Below, in pieces: positions 9,790-21,345 of a DNA stretch of 64,000 nt. The stretch's first letter is position 1; each line of letters begins with the position of its first letter. The stretch is taken from contig CM069608.1 in NCBI GenBank assembly GCA_035771175.1, forward strand, positions 26,914,519-26,978,518, written 5' to 3'. The position numbers were made by a program, and so were the translations under genes. Under the pieces are notes generated by a model, which was given only the letters and a program-made list of their open reading frames with translations, did not search any database and was not told where the DNA came from. Origin of the DNA: Paratinospora sagittata. Taxonomy: Eukaryota; Streptophyta; Magnoliopsida; Ranunculales; Menispermaceae.

Positions 9790-10941
9790 ATTCATGAGGT
9801 GCTTTAGATGAATTCTTCTTTCCTCCTCGTATCTTCCTTCAATTCTTGTAGACAGCAAAACAATGAAAGATGGAGGACTCTTTGGGTTGGAGGAGCTGAG
9901 ATGGTTACATTATGTAAAGTGGAGTTTGAATTATAACTAAAAGATATTCTTATCTTTCGATTATATACTTACTTGCTTATAGGAAGCAGAGCTCTTAGGG
10001 ATAGCACTGAAGAAATAATCTTTCTGCAACTTCATTTCATTGAACACAAAGGAAGAATTTAAATGGTGTTAGTCGAAAACCATGCAATAATAAATATTAC
10101 TTGTTACAAATTTAAATAAAAATAAAAGAAGAACAATTATTATTTACCAGTTGTGAGAGCCTAGTTGAAAGAATTTGGTTATCCAATGCATCTTCATTAA
10201 TGAATGATGCAGGAGGTTTTAGAGCTGGTACAGAAATAGACCATTTTTCATCTACAAATAAGAAGGATTTGTAGTTGAATAATTATAGATTTTTGAATGG
10301 TAATCCAAAGTTTTGAATAAGGAGAAATTAAATGTTCAAATTAATAATTGAACTTAAAAAATCAAATAATAACTTTGAATCTTTACCTCTTCCAATAGTA
10401 GTGGTAGCAGTAGCAGTAGGTTTTTTCAAATTCAATGACTTCGTTTCGGTAACTTTGGTGGTATTGTTGGGAAGAGATGCAAATTAAAGTTGCATTAGTA
10501 AGTGGTAAACAATTATTAAATAAGTTTGTACCTTGAGCTGTAACAGTAGTAGTTTCTTTAACTTGTTCATACAACATTTTCCTCTGTTCCCAGCAATAAG
10601 CAATATAAAATCAAAGGTAAATATTTAACTAAATTGATCAATGTTCTATACAGATAATTAATAACAGTCACAATCTAATTAATTAAAAACTTTACAATAT
10701 TCTGAAATACATTTACTTACATGGTGATTGTTTGAGCAAGTGGATGCATCCTCCTTAGATCATCAACAGTCTTTCCAATCATGGTGACCTGATGCATTCA
10801 TTAAAATGGTAGATTAATTAATCTATGGTTGAAGAGAAAAAGATCTAGGAAGTAGAAGTTAATTAAAATTAACAAGAACCTTGAGAGTATGCTTGGTGAG
10901 AAGTAATTGTTGAAGCTTTAATAGGAAGTCCAACACCTCCA
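9790..10941 (-). pseudogene. Decayed multi-exon gene with TFIIS N-terminal (LW)-like segment, copy 1
   Basis: Not covered by any long frame, but several short exon-like blocks with consensus donors line up on the minus strand. 10941-10880 reads VEVLDFLLKLQQLLLTKHTL and 10788-10720 reads VTMIGKTVDDLRRMHPLAQT. Together they resemble the TFIIS N-terminal/LW domain of transcription elongation and Mediator-26-type proteins (LL.KL..L..T...L...IGKTVN.LR). About 10593-10532 gives RKMLYEQVKETTTVTAQ; then come 10430-10387, 10252-10149 (ISVPALKPPASFINEDAL), about 10036-9977 (DYFFSAIPKSSASYKQ, donor GTAAGT) and a last block ending near 9790. Exon joins are not all in frame, so I call it a relic. Lineage assignment is an inference from the pattern only. 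Confidence 0.42.
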
Positions 10942-11048
10942 CTTCACCCGGAGAATGTAGCATTAATAATGTGTATTAGTGTTAAAATAACAAGGTTAAT
11001 GTACATTTGAGTTTTTACAAATTAAAAAAGTGCACAATTGCCACTAAT

Positions 11049-11726
11049 TGCCTGTTGTGAGAACTTGGATGAAAGATCTTGCGTTGCCATTTGGTCTCTC
11101 TTAATAGGTGATGTGGTAGCTTTTACTACTTGTAAAGGATAGCACCCTTTTCAACCTACAAATTAATAAGCAAAAATGGTTTTTCAATATGTTTTAGATT
11201 TTTGAATGGCAAGCCAATTAAGTAAATCAAGCCAAGTAATGTTCAAATAACTCTCATTTGAGGAGTGCAAAAACGACTCAAGATATGTACTCAAATCTAT
11301 ACTTTAACTGATGTGGCAATACATCACATCACCACATTATTAGGGAGAAAAAAGAAAAAATAAACACCATCAACTCACCATCATCATGGGTATAAATTTT
11401 AGGTCGTAAAAAAAAAAAACAACCATCAAGTAGATTGTTAATTAATATGTATAATTAAGATTTTGTGTATATATAATAATACTTACATGGTGAGTGCTTC
11501 AGCGAATTAACGAACATTTTCTAATGGATATGTGCTCAGAAGATTGTGAACAACATTTTCAAATATCATAGTAACCTAATAGATCCAAATGTTAGATTAA
11601 TTGATTCATTGATTTATTAATTAGTTGTGGAAGAAAATAACATCTAGAACAAGAAATTAATAAAAATTAAGTGATTAGAACCGAAGTAATTGTTGAAGCT
11701 TTGTTAGGAAGCCCATCACCACCACT
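11049..11726 (-). pseudogene. Second, more decayed tandem copy of the TFIIS-N-like relic
   Basis: Blocks of copy 1 recur upstream on the same strand. 11726-11681 (VVVMGFLTKLQQLL) matches 10941-10880; 11575-11487 (VTMIFENVVHNLL, with a TAA) matches 10788-10720; and 11158-11049 matches 10252-10149, with stops. Order and orientation are conserved, so this is a tandem duplication, and this copy carries more stops than its neighbour. Confidence 0.4.
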
Positions 11727-11779
11727 TTCCAATGAAAAATATAGAATGAATTAATATTAATGTAAATATATATTGTCAC

Positions 11780-12050
11780 TCCAACAATTTGCTTTTTAGC
11801 TACACTTTTAGCAACACTACCAATTTTGTTACTAAACATTGTCATTTGGCGTCTAAAAAATTATTCGCGTCGCCTATTGATAAAAACTTCAATACATACG
11901 CCAAATCCTATTTTTAGCGACATATTTTACAGTGACGTCATGACACCATTGCTAAAAATATATATTACTGACAGTATATTTGATGTCGCAAAAGAAAATC
12001 ATCGGAGAAGTGTGTTAAGTTACAATAAGAAACTCAACACCAAAACTAAT
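11780..12050. repeat. Possible CACTA-type repeat remnant
   Basis: Contains CACTACCAATTTTG and several GCGTC/GCGAC motifs (GGCGTC, GCGTCGCC, AGCGACAT, GTCGC), a pattern common in subterminal regions of plant CACTA elements. No matching opposite end could be defined. Confidence 0.25.
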
Positions 12051-12382
12051 ATTGTATAATTTCTTTAAATGTATAATTTAAATTATTTATGTAAAAAACT
12101 ACCACATTTATTAACATCAATTACATTGAAAATATTTAAATTATTATATTCAATGTAATTGAATATTATAATAATACCTTCACTAAAAAAATTTACTGTT
12201 CATAAAAATTGACTCGTTTCATGTTGTTGATAAAATAAAATAAAAAATTATACACTTAACTTTTTTTTTTTAAGTAAAATCATACACAACCTAATATTAA
12301 TGCAAATATATATTGTTAAATTATAATTAATTAGCCAGCTATACATATTTTCATGCATGAATTAGATCAAGAGAGAAATATA

Positions 12383-12385
<3 letters not shown>

Positions 12386-12444
<59 letters not shown>
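12386..12444. repeat. (AT)n microsatellite
   Basis: About 59 bp of near-perfect AT dinucleotide repeat. Confidence 0.95.
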
Positions 12445-12446
<2 letters not shown>

Positions 12447-12591
12447 TACTTGGTGCAAATGCAATTGATTGGAAGTAATGGATGTTAGAGAATTTCTTTT
12501 GGTGAAAACCATCAATCAAAGAACAAGAATTAATAATTAAAAGCAGAAGTGTACTTGAAACTTTAGGCGAGCGATTGAGATTTCTACTCAT

Positions 12592-13041
12592 TGTAGTCAC
12601 GTCCAAGGTTCTTCACAACTAGATAGTACCAGGACCCTTGTACCTCAGACTGCACTGCCCATAATGACCGATTCCCTTTAGAACTGTACAGTTTGTCTTT
12701 CAGATCAACACATTTCCCCAAGAGAATCCTTTAAGTTTTTTCTGTGCTCTATGAACGTCAGAAATAGAATAATAATAATGATACGTGTGATCTGAGGACC
12801 ATAACCACCTTTTATAGATAACTTTCATGTTATTTATTAACATCTCTATTTTAGCCCATCATAAAAATAGAAAATATCCTTTAAGTCTCTACACATTAAA
12901 GGTCTACATCCTATCAGATACGTTAAAGCCCAAATTATCTAAAACTTAGTAAATCACTTTTAATTAGGCTTAACTTTATTTGATAGTCCGTAGTACATAA
13001 TTATTCACGTATAAGTCCAACGTTAGATTAATGATCCAACA
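12592..13041 (-). repeat. 3' LTR of minus-strand Copia element (about 450 bp)
   Basis: Read on the minus strand it starts TGTTGGATCA right after a purine-rich AAGTAAGAGAT tract, has a TATA-like TATAAAAGG, and ends ...GACTACA. The right edge (13041) is well supported by the tract and TG start; the left edge (12592) is a best guess at the CA end, since the partner 5' LTR is missing. Confidence 0.55.
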
Positions 13042-13472
13042 ATCTCTTACTTGGGCTATACGTGTAGCTTTATAATTATGCTTTGCAAAAATAACTGAAG
13101 GAGCTCAACTTTGTTGTCATTACCAAAATGTATCTATAACCAATCTGGTCCATCAATCATACCAACATAGGATCAAAGCTGTCTTTATTACAACTGTCGT
13201 AACTCAACCTAACAATGGTCACGTATGTCGATACAACTGAATGACATGGATCATGATGTGGATGTGTAGCATGAAAATTTTATGTAATGTGATCTTAACA
13301 TGTCTATTTCCAACTAGTCCACCCTTAAACCTTAGTGAGATCAAACCATACAAAAATCAAAGTGTAAATAAACCAAAACTTTATTTCTGCAGAAAATAAC
13401 CTCAAAATATCCATAAACTAAAATAACTGAAAAATGTCTATATCATAAACACATATAAAATATAAACTCCCA

Positions 13473-14264
13473 CTAAAACTGAATATCATCAATAGACATG
13501 ACACCCATACGAGCAATGTGCTCATGAAATACTTTGGGTGGCAATCCCTTAGTAAGCGGATCCACAACCATGGAGTTTGTTCCAATGTGTTCTATAGACA
13601 ACTGTTCACTCTGAATTTTTTCTTTAACAACCAGGAACTTGATGTCTATATGTTTTGACTTCGTCGAGCTCCTATTATTGTTGGAATATAGAACTGCTGA
13701 CTTATTGTCACATAATAACTTGAGTGGTTTTTCAACACTGTCCACTATGCGCAGCCTCGTGACAAAATTCAGCAACCATGTTCCGTGATTGGATGCCTCA
13801 TAAAATGCTATGAACTCTGTTGCCATTGTAGAAGAGGCTATAAGTGACTGTTTAGCACTCTTCCAGGAGACAACACCTCCTACTAGCAGATAGATATAGC
13901 CAGGCGTAGATTTCATACTATCTTGGCATCCCGCAAAATCAGAGTCAGTATACCCAACAATCTCAAGCTGATCTAACCTCCGATACTTGAGCATGTAGTC
14001 TTTTGTTCTTTGTAAGTATTGTAAGACCCGTTTGACTACTTTCCAATGGTCTATTCTTGGATTGCTTAAATATCTGCCCAAGTTTCCAATAATGTGCGCA
14101 ACATCCAGACGAGTACAAACCTGAACATACATTAGACTCCCTACTACTAAGGCATAGGGAATCTTCTGCATTTCCTTTTCCTCAAAATCATTCTTAAGGC
14201 ACTGATTGAAACTAAATTTGTCTCCCTTAGCCACAGGGGTATCACCTAGTTTGCAATATTGCAT
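13473..14264 (-). pseudogene. Copia RT C-terminal region and RNase H
   Basis: 263-codon frame with GSLMYVQVCTRLDVAH at the RT/RH junction, then YTDSDFAGC, SWKSAKQSLIASSTM, ATEFIAFYEA, CDNKSAV and the C-terminal KHIDIKF and VDPLTKGLP motifs. It reaches a natural stop. The usual TTEAEY motif reads MATEFIA. Separated from the RT frame at 14301 by a stop. Confidence 0.85.
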
Positions 14265-14300
14265 ACCATATCGCTTGAAAACCTTTTCGATATAACTCTT

Positions 14301-14873
14301 TTATGATAATCCAAGAATACCCCGAGAGCGATCCCAGTGTATCTGAATGCCTAATACAAAAGAGGCGTCACCAAGATCTTTCATCTCAAAATTCTTAGCT
14401 AGAAATCTTTTGGTTTCGTGCAATAAGCCTATATCATTGATGGCAAGTAAGATGCCATTGACATATAAAACCAAAAAAATGTGTTTGCTCTCACAGAACT
14501 TATGGTATATACAATTATCAACCAAATTCATCTCAAAACCGAACGAGATGCTCACTTGATGAAACTTGAAATACCATTTTCGACATGCTTGTTTGAGTCC
14601 ATAGATGGATTTTTTAAGTTTGTAAACCACATTCTTTGGGTCTCCCGACACAAAGTTTTCTGGCAGCACCATATAAATCGTCTCATCAATGTTACCATTG
14701 AGAAACGCTATCTTCACATCCATCTGATGTAACTCAAGATTGAAATGTGCCACCAATGCCATTATAATTCTGAATGAGTCTTTCGAAGAAACCGGAGAGA
14801 AAGTCTCTTTATAGTCGATGTCTTCTTTCTGTGTAAAGCCCTTTGCAACAAGACGAGCTTTGTACCTCTCCAC
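14301..14873 (-). pseudogene. Copia reverse transcriptase, catalytic motif lost
   Basis: 190-codon frame starting KARLVAKGFTQ, with YKETFSPV, LHQMDVKIAFLNGN and KSIYGLKQA. The catalytic YVDD box reads LYVNG, so both essential aspartates are changed and the enzyme would be dead. It is flanked by stops on both sides. Confidence 0.85.
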
Positions 14874-14906
14874 ATCACCTTTTGAATCCCTCTTGGTTTT
14901 AAATAT

Positions 14907-16300
14907 CTATTTGTAACCAATGGGTTTCACACCTTCTGGTACTGGGACAAGATTCCACATGTCATTGTCCTTCATGGACTTAATCTCTTCATTCGTGACA
15001 TCAATCCACTTATGAAAGTTAGAACTTTGCATGGCTTGACGGAAGTTGATCAGATCATCTTCCATCACTCTAGTATCTACCTCATGTTCTTGGAGATATA
15101 TAATGTAGTCGCCTGGCACTGCTCTTCTCCTATCTCTAGTGGATCTCCTTAATGGCATAGGTTCTTGAGGTGCTAGAGTTTGTTCTTCTGAAACAATTTC
15201 TTGAATGGGAGGTTCTATGACATTGTCCCGATTTGTTGTGTCTTGAACAAGGTCAGGAATAGGATCCTGATCAATGTCAATAACACTTGTAGGAATATCA
15301 ACATATTCTTTTTCAAAGACAAAGTCTTTAACTGTAACTCTCCCCGCAAACTCGATATCCTCAAAGAACCGAACATTTCCCGACTCAAAAATCGACTTAG
15401 TTGTGGGATCATAAAACTTGTACCCCCTGGATCTTTCAGAGTATCCAATAAAATCGCAACTCACAGTCTTTGAGTCCTGTTTCTTTTCATTAGGCCTATA
15501 AGGCCTTGCCTCAGCTGGACATCCCCAAACATGCAAGTGTTTTAGCCTAGGCCTTTTGCCCGTCCAAAGTTCATAAGGGGTTTTGGTAGTCACCTTAGTT
15601 GGAACTCTGTTAAGGATATAAGCTGCAGTCTTAAGTGCTTCTCCCCAGAGTGATTTTGGTAAGGTAGAATGACTGATCATACTCCTCACCATGTCCTTGA
15701 GCGTCCTATTTCGCCTTTCAGCAACACCATTCATAGTGGGCGAACCCAGCATAGTGTACAGCGGGACGATACCACATTCTTCTAGGAACTTAGCAAACGG
15801 TCATGGACGTTGTTCACCTAAATCGTCATATCTGCCATAGTAATCACCACCACGGTCATATCTAACATTTTTTTTTATCCTTTTACTGATTTAGTTCTCA
15901 ACGTCAGCCTTATAATTTTTGGACACATCCAGTAATTGTGACTTTTCATGAATGAGATATATATAGTCATATATGAAAAAATCGTCTATGAACGTTATAA
16001 AGTAGTGTTGACCATTTCCAAGCAACTGTAATAAATGGACCACAAATATCCGTATGTATAAGTTCTAAGACGTCCAAAGTCCTGTTGGCTTCAAATCTCA
16101 TTTTGTTGGTTTGTTTTCCCTTTATACAGTTAACACAAACATCAAAATCTGTGAAATCTAAGGGATTTAGAATTTCGTTTGACACAAGTCTCTCTATTCT
16201 CTGTTTAGAGATATGACCTAATCTCTTGTGCCATAACGCAGTTGAATTCTCATTGGTTGATTTTCTTTTGATACCTCGTGTACTTAATCGCAGGGATTCA
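14907..16300 (-). pseudogene. Copia integrase (broken into two frames)
   Basis: From 16300 downward: LWHKRLGHIS and VCVNCIKGKQ (HHCC zinc motif), HTDICGPF with the first catalytic Asp, a degenerate stretch around 15780-15960, then [10 protein letters not shown] with the catalytic Glu neighbourhood, the C-terminal domain ([17 protein letters not shown]) and the linker to RT ([11 protein letters not shown]). At least one frameshift lies near 15760-15970. Confidence 0.8.
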
Positions 16301-16980
16301 TTAAATGAAGCTGTGACGCCCCGAAAATTATTTCATCTAGCCCATAACCCAATTGCACTTTGCCCAAACTTTATGCGTTGCCTTGTTATGTTTGGTGTTT
16401 GTTTGATGATTGTTTAATGTTTGTATAGTTGATGCTTTATAATGTATATAAATATGTGTATCATAAATTGTATATGGGTCATGTTAAATTAAATTATAAT
16501 GCATATGTTATTATTTATGCATGGGCCCATTAAACCATGAATTGATATGAGTTAGGATTGATTGAATAAAAGGATAAATGAGAATGAAAATTTGGTGTAT
16601 TAAATGGATTGGACATTTAAAATACATGAAAGCATGAGATTGGTTAAAGTACATGTGGTTTGTATGGGTAGTATGAGACCAACACATGTGAAAGTTGGTG
16701 CATGAAAGTGGACAAGTGTCCCATGCCCACTTCTCTTCTTCAAGGAAGTGCTAGAATGAGTGGAGGGAATCAAGGAAGTGCTAGAAAGAGGTGAGTGGAG
16801 AGAGGAAAAAAAAAAGAAGAGAAAGAAAAGAAGAGAAAGGAAAGAAGAAGAGAAAGGAGGGAGTTGCAGGAGGAAGATCTCTGCGACGTTTTCATCAAAG
16901 TGCTGGATCTTTGCGATATATGGTCAGATTGGGCTCAAACTTTGTCAACAAGTTCGTAGCTTATGGTTATTCATTCTGGT

Positions 16981-17341
16981 CGGTGGAGATCTTGACCTGA
17001 GGTTTCGTCTAAGAGATCTAACCTCTCAAACAAAGTTGGTCGGAAAGTCTGGATTTCTCACGCCATTTTGCTCAAACTTCTAGATCTTCTTAATCTACCG
17101 TTGGATGGATATAAAATTTGGGTATGTAGTGTACAACTGATATTTCTGAATTCTGAACGGTGGAGATATTTATGAGAGTTTTATTTTGAGAGATCTAACC
17201 TCTCAAACAAAGCCGGTCGGAAAGTCTAGATTTCTCGTGCCGTTTCGCTAAAACTTGTAGATCCCCTCAATCTACTGCTGGATGGATATAAAATTTGGGT
17301 ATATAGTTTATGACTGATATTTCTGTATTCAGAACGGTGAA
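16981..17341. repeat. 177-bp tandem repeat, two copies
   Basis: CGGTGGAGAT at 16981 and 17158, and a related CGGTGAAGAT at 17335, give a 177-bp period. The copies share GATCTAACCTCTCAAACAAA and GGATGGATATAAAATTTGGG blocks. Confidence 0.85.
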
Positions 17342-18423
17342 GATGTTTATTCGTTTAGTATTTTGTGTGATATAGTCATCTGAGTTTGAGTATTTGCAGC
17401 AGGAAAGGAGAAATTGTCTAATTAGAGACTTGTTCATCAAATATACTTATCTTTTCGGTCCACCGTTGGATTGGGCTGATATTTGGACAGAAGGTTTGTT
17501 TCTTCACATACTTCAATATGTACGGTTGATTTTGTGATTACATATTTCTGTTAGTAGATTGATACATCTGAACAGAATATTAAATGAAGAATTGGTAGGG
17601 TTGCTTGTATTAGACCTAAATTTAGAATATGAACTTAGACCTTTCCAAATAGCTTGCATGTCAACTATGTTGACCTAGTTGCCATTGTTGATGAACCCAT
17701 GATGCAAAATCAATGATATACATGGCTGAACATGGTGACCTAATGTAAATCGGCAATATGGCCTAAGTATGAAAATTTTCATATTTTAGGGCTTTTGATG
17801 TTTTTGGCCTAGAATCATTGAATTGATGCAACTTATGTTTAATTAAGCATGATTAGGGTTGATTATGCTACTGATTTAGTGGTTGTGACCATATCATGGG
17901 TTAGGCCTACTTGTGATCAAGTGATCCAATTTGGGCATGTTTATGCCTAAGGAATTGAAAATCAGTATTTTTGATTAATAGAATGGTTTATGAATGAGAA
18001 CTATGCATTAGAGGCCTAAGTCATGTGATTTGAGTTGAATGATGGGATTAGATGGGATTTAGGCCTATTGTTTATATGTGGGCTGATTTAGGGTTGATGT
18101 GTAATGTCTATGTGATTGAGCATAGAAATTGATGTATGGTAGGATATTGATGAATGTTTCAGGATTTTGATTGGGTTGATTTGGTTTGGTGATCATGTGT
18201 GGTTAAATACTCTCGCGAGGCTTGGTTGTGAGTAGACTTCATTTATGATTATATCTTTTATGTCATCATATCACTTATATATATTGTATGTTGAAAGCAT
18301 GAATGTGTTCTAATGTTTTGAATGATGCATTGATTTGAGAAAACCTTATGACTTTGGTTGGGCCCATCTATCTGGCTAATAGGGGGACTTAACATTGTCA
18401 TAGGGAGGGTTTTAGGAAAGAAA

Positions 18424-18538
18424 ATGATTGGGGTCAACGGTACGGTGAAATAGACGTGCACTAGTAACCCCAAATAAAACATGATTGGGATCAACGGTAC
18501 GGTGAAATAGACGTGCACTAGTAACCCAATGCATGTGG
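18424..18538. repeat. 57-bp tandem repeat, two copies
   Basis: ATGATTGG starts at 18424 and 18481. Each unit contains TCAACGGTACGGTGAAATAG followed by ACGTGCACTAGTAACCC. Confidence 0.9.
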
Positions 18539-19253
18539 AATGTGGATCCAAATTGATAAGCTTTTACTTGCATCGAACTTATTATAAATGCTTGATATCT
18601 ATATGTTATGAGCTTTTAATCATGCTACACATTGACATGCATACATGATATTTATTGATGAGTATTGATAGCATATTTGAATTCTATTCACTGGGCACCG
18701 TTGGCTCATCCTCATTTTCCTCTTTCAGGTCCTTCTGTCCCGAATAAGGGCAAAGGAGTAGTTATATCTTGAGGGCCTTGCCTACGAGAGAATCCAAAGC
18801 TTCGATGTGAGTTGAGAGGCATTTTGATTGAACTGTGTTTTAAATTATGAAGTATTATATTTTGGATTATGTAATTATAATACTTACCACATTGTAGTAT
18901 GGGTGAGTTGGGACTTGTTAGATAGACCATGTGGGCATATGACGGTTTTTATTTGTACCCACAATTTTGGACTTTATGTGTATGTCAATTTTAATGGACT
19001 GTAGGGATTATGATTTTATTTATGGTTCATTTTTATGGATTATCTCTTGTCTTTGATGATTAATACGGTGGGTAGTTTTGTTTAGTACCTTTTGATATTA
19101 TGTCGTTATTTGAGATAAGGCTCGTAGGGTCTCAACCACCTCACGGGAGTTGAGGAGTGGTCGGAGATGCCTACGCCGGGCGTCCCGCCCCGGCATTCCG
19201 CATGCCACTCCCTGCGGGGTTGGTGGTCCGGGGCGCGGGGTCGCCATAGAAGC

Positions 19254-19709
19254 AATTGTATCAATTAAATAAAAATTATCATATCCTGATAAAGAACCAT
19301 AACCAACCAATTTTGAATCATAAAGCAAACTAAATTTTTCATTCTCACATGAACAAGAACAACCAGATTTGTCCAAAGTAGAAATAGAAATCAAATTTCG
19401 TCTAAAAGACGGTACAATAAATGTCTCAACAAGATCCAAAGAAAATCCCGTTTTTAACAATAATCTAAATTTTCTTATTGCCTCAACTTGAACCGTCTTG
19501 CCATTACCCACATAGATGTATCTTTCAGTGTCACTTGGTTTTCGGCAACTCGGGCAACCCCGCATGGACACACTGATGTGAGTTGTTGCACCAGAATCTA
19601 TCCACCACGTGTGTCTAGGTATCGAAGTTAAATTAACATCAGAACAAACCAAATTAAGAAGCATACCTTTCTTAATCATTTTCCACCAACTGTGCTCAAT
19701 TCCCACCAA
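19254..19709 (-). pseudogene. Fused frame: Gypsy gag tail joined to Copia protease region
   Basis: The frame starts with Gypsy gag residues (GIEHSWWKMIK) and switches near 19664 to Copia sequence with the aspartic-protease motif WWIDSGATTHIS, then VGNGKTVQVEA and LISISTLDKSG. The DSGA motif is intact. The frame then runs into the nested insertion. The in-frame fusion is most simply the scar of a deletion that removed the Copia 5' half. Confidence 0.7.
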
Positions 19710-21345
19710 TTAATATGCAGCAAACGAAATCTTTCTCTCATCCGGAACCCCCATAGCTTCAAAGACTTTTTAAGTTTCATCTAGCCACTTTTGAGCGGTT
19801 TCCGTATCTGTTTTCCTTCAAAAGTCAACGGCTACAATCTTTTAAACTTTGTTATTTGTTTGGTCTGATAATCCTCTTCTACTCTCCCTGCGTTTGCGTG
19901 AAATGGTTGAGTCTCAACACGTAGACTTGAGCTTCTTTTATTCTGAAGTCCACGAACCGTTGGAAATATTTTTCCATCTCGGTCAGTGGTTGTACCGATG
20001 ACCCAATGCCCATCTTTGATGGTGGTGGATTGGTTGTGGGTGCTCCACCTAATGTATTCGCGTCTTCTGTGAATTGTTCCGAAGTAAATGTTGTCTCTAT
20101 TCTTGATCGCCTCGCATCCCCAGGTAGCTCACTCATCGAAGCCTGGAATGAGTCATTAGTAGTTTGGCCTCGCATTTGTATCGGCATACTGCGGTATAAA
20201 TAAGAGTTATTTTAGTTTCCTGATTAGATTATTAGGTTTCTCACCTAGCTTCTAGGTTTAAGGCATGTGGTTTATCTGAATCCATTTGCTGAATATAGGT
20301 TTCAAAATAGGTAAATCTCAGTTGATTTGTTTTGCAAGACTATGTATATATATGAGTTCAAAGTTTATTTGCAAAACTACATAAAGTTGTTTGTAAAAAC
20401 ACACTATATTCAGTGAATTAGTACCGATGTTATGGTCAAGTTGTTTCTAAGTTATCGCGGTGTAAATTATAGTTTTTCAAACAAACATCGCAATTGATGA
20501 AAATATCAAGCGGATAACAGTTATCCATCAAATTCATACGTCCCATACTGTTCGAATTTAAGGATAAAAATCATCAACTAACTTTTTCCATAATTGCCAA
20601 ACATGGCCATAGGATGATTTCTCCTCACTCATCTTAATTACAAGTCATACCTGAGATGTCCCATTCCACCCCACGTATGCCCATAATTAAAACTTATGAT
20701 TCGCCACCACCCCATCAAACATGGTCTCATGCATACAAGGAAAGTTTAAGTAAATAGTAGTTGTTCATATAGACATATTACAAAAACTAATACAAGTCTA
20801 AATTTTCCTAATGTCTCCTCCGTTGACTCGGTCTTTGTAGATCCAAACATAATGTCATCACATTATTTTCTTCTTCCATGCCCTTCAAATAATAATAAAC
20901 GTATTGAACGTAGTTCTTCTTTATTTTTGAAGGTATTTGGATAGTGCCACCTCAACCAATTTCCTAGGAAAATTTGATGGCTCCTAGCTTATCCTCAAAA
21001 TTCACTTTTTTTTTTTTTTTTGTCTCCAATTCCCATCATTTGATATCTTACTTCCTACCAATAGATTTCAAGGGATATATAATACTAATCTTTACAATTA
21101 GTTATAAAATGTATATATTACTATTATTATGTCTTGAAAGCAATTCAAGAATCATAATAATAATACTTCAAAAGTTTTACTTTTTTACTTTGAAAGCATA
21201 TATGTTATATGCATATATATGCAATTATAAGGTAACGTAACATATATGCATATGTATATATGCTTATGCATATGTCTATATATATTACTTATATCAAAGC
21301 TATAAGTAAAAAATGTATAATATTAATATTATTATGTTGGAGGAA
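19664..21345. repeat. Segment A, copy of segment B (36872-38490)
   Basis: Collinear, same-orientation match to 36872-38490, starting at CTTAATCATTTT(C/T)CACCA and running through the gag start, a GTTTCTCACCTAGCTTCTAG block and a region with ATATATGCATATGTATATAT. A carries about 60-90 bp around 20905-20975 that B lacks. Homology resumes after the Gypsy insertion at 26966-27015 (matching about 38495-38540), so the Gypsy element at 21346-26952 landed in this copy. Confidence 0.85.
19879..20187 (-). pseudogene. Gypsy gag N-terminal fragment (segment A)
   Basis: 102-codon frame (SMSELPGD, TFTSEQFTEDANTLGG, VQPLTEMEKYFQRFVD) nearly identical to the gag start at 36978-37397. It is truncated by the Copia junction near 19664. 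Confidence 0.65.

Larger units (their letters stand above)
16312..19248 (+). mobile_element. 2.94-kb nested insertion, probably a solo Gypsy-type LTR
   Basis: Inserted in the Copia element with a 5-bp duplication GAAGC (16307-16311 and 19249-19253), the size made by LTR-element integrases. It begins TGTGACGCCCCG, like other plant Gypsy LTRs, and has the CACTGGGCACCGTTGGCTCA plus TTTCAGGT arrangement also seen near the end of the LTR at 2667-4167. It carries no pol. The end reads CGCCATA rather than the canonical CA, so solo-LTR status is inferred. Inside are two tandem repeats (16981-17341 and 18424-18538). Confidence 0.7.
12592..19664 (-). mobile_element. Copia element (minus), 5'-truncated and split by a nested insertion
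   Basis: Minus-strand domains in the Copia order PR (19254-19664), integrase (14907-16300), RT (14301-14873), RNase H (13473-14264) and 3' LTR. The element is interrupted at 16312-19248 by another element; removing that and one copy of its GAAGC duplication restores the reading (..DTIAS joined to FNESLR..). The 5' end (gag, primer site, 5' LTR) is replaced at 19664 by Gypsy gag sequence. Confidence 0.8.

Noticed and set aside
16760..17083. Lys/Glu/Arg-rich frame of 107 codons
   Set aside because: Begins in a purine-rich low-complexity run inside the nested LTR-like insertion and then crosses the 177-bp repeat; no domain.
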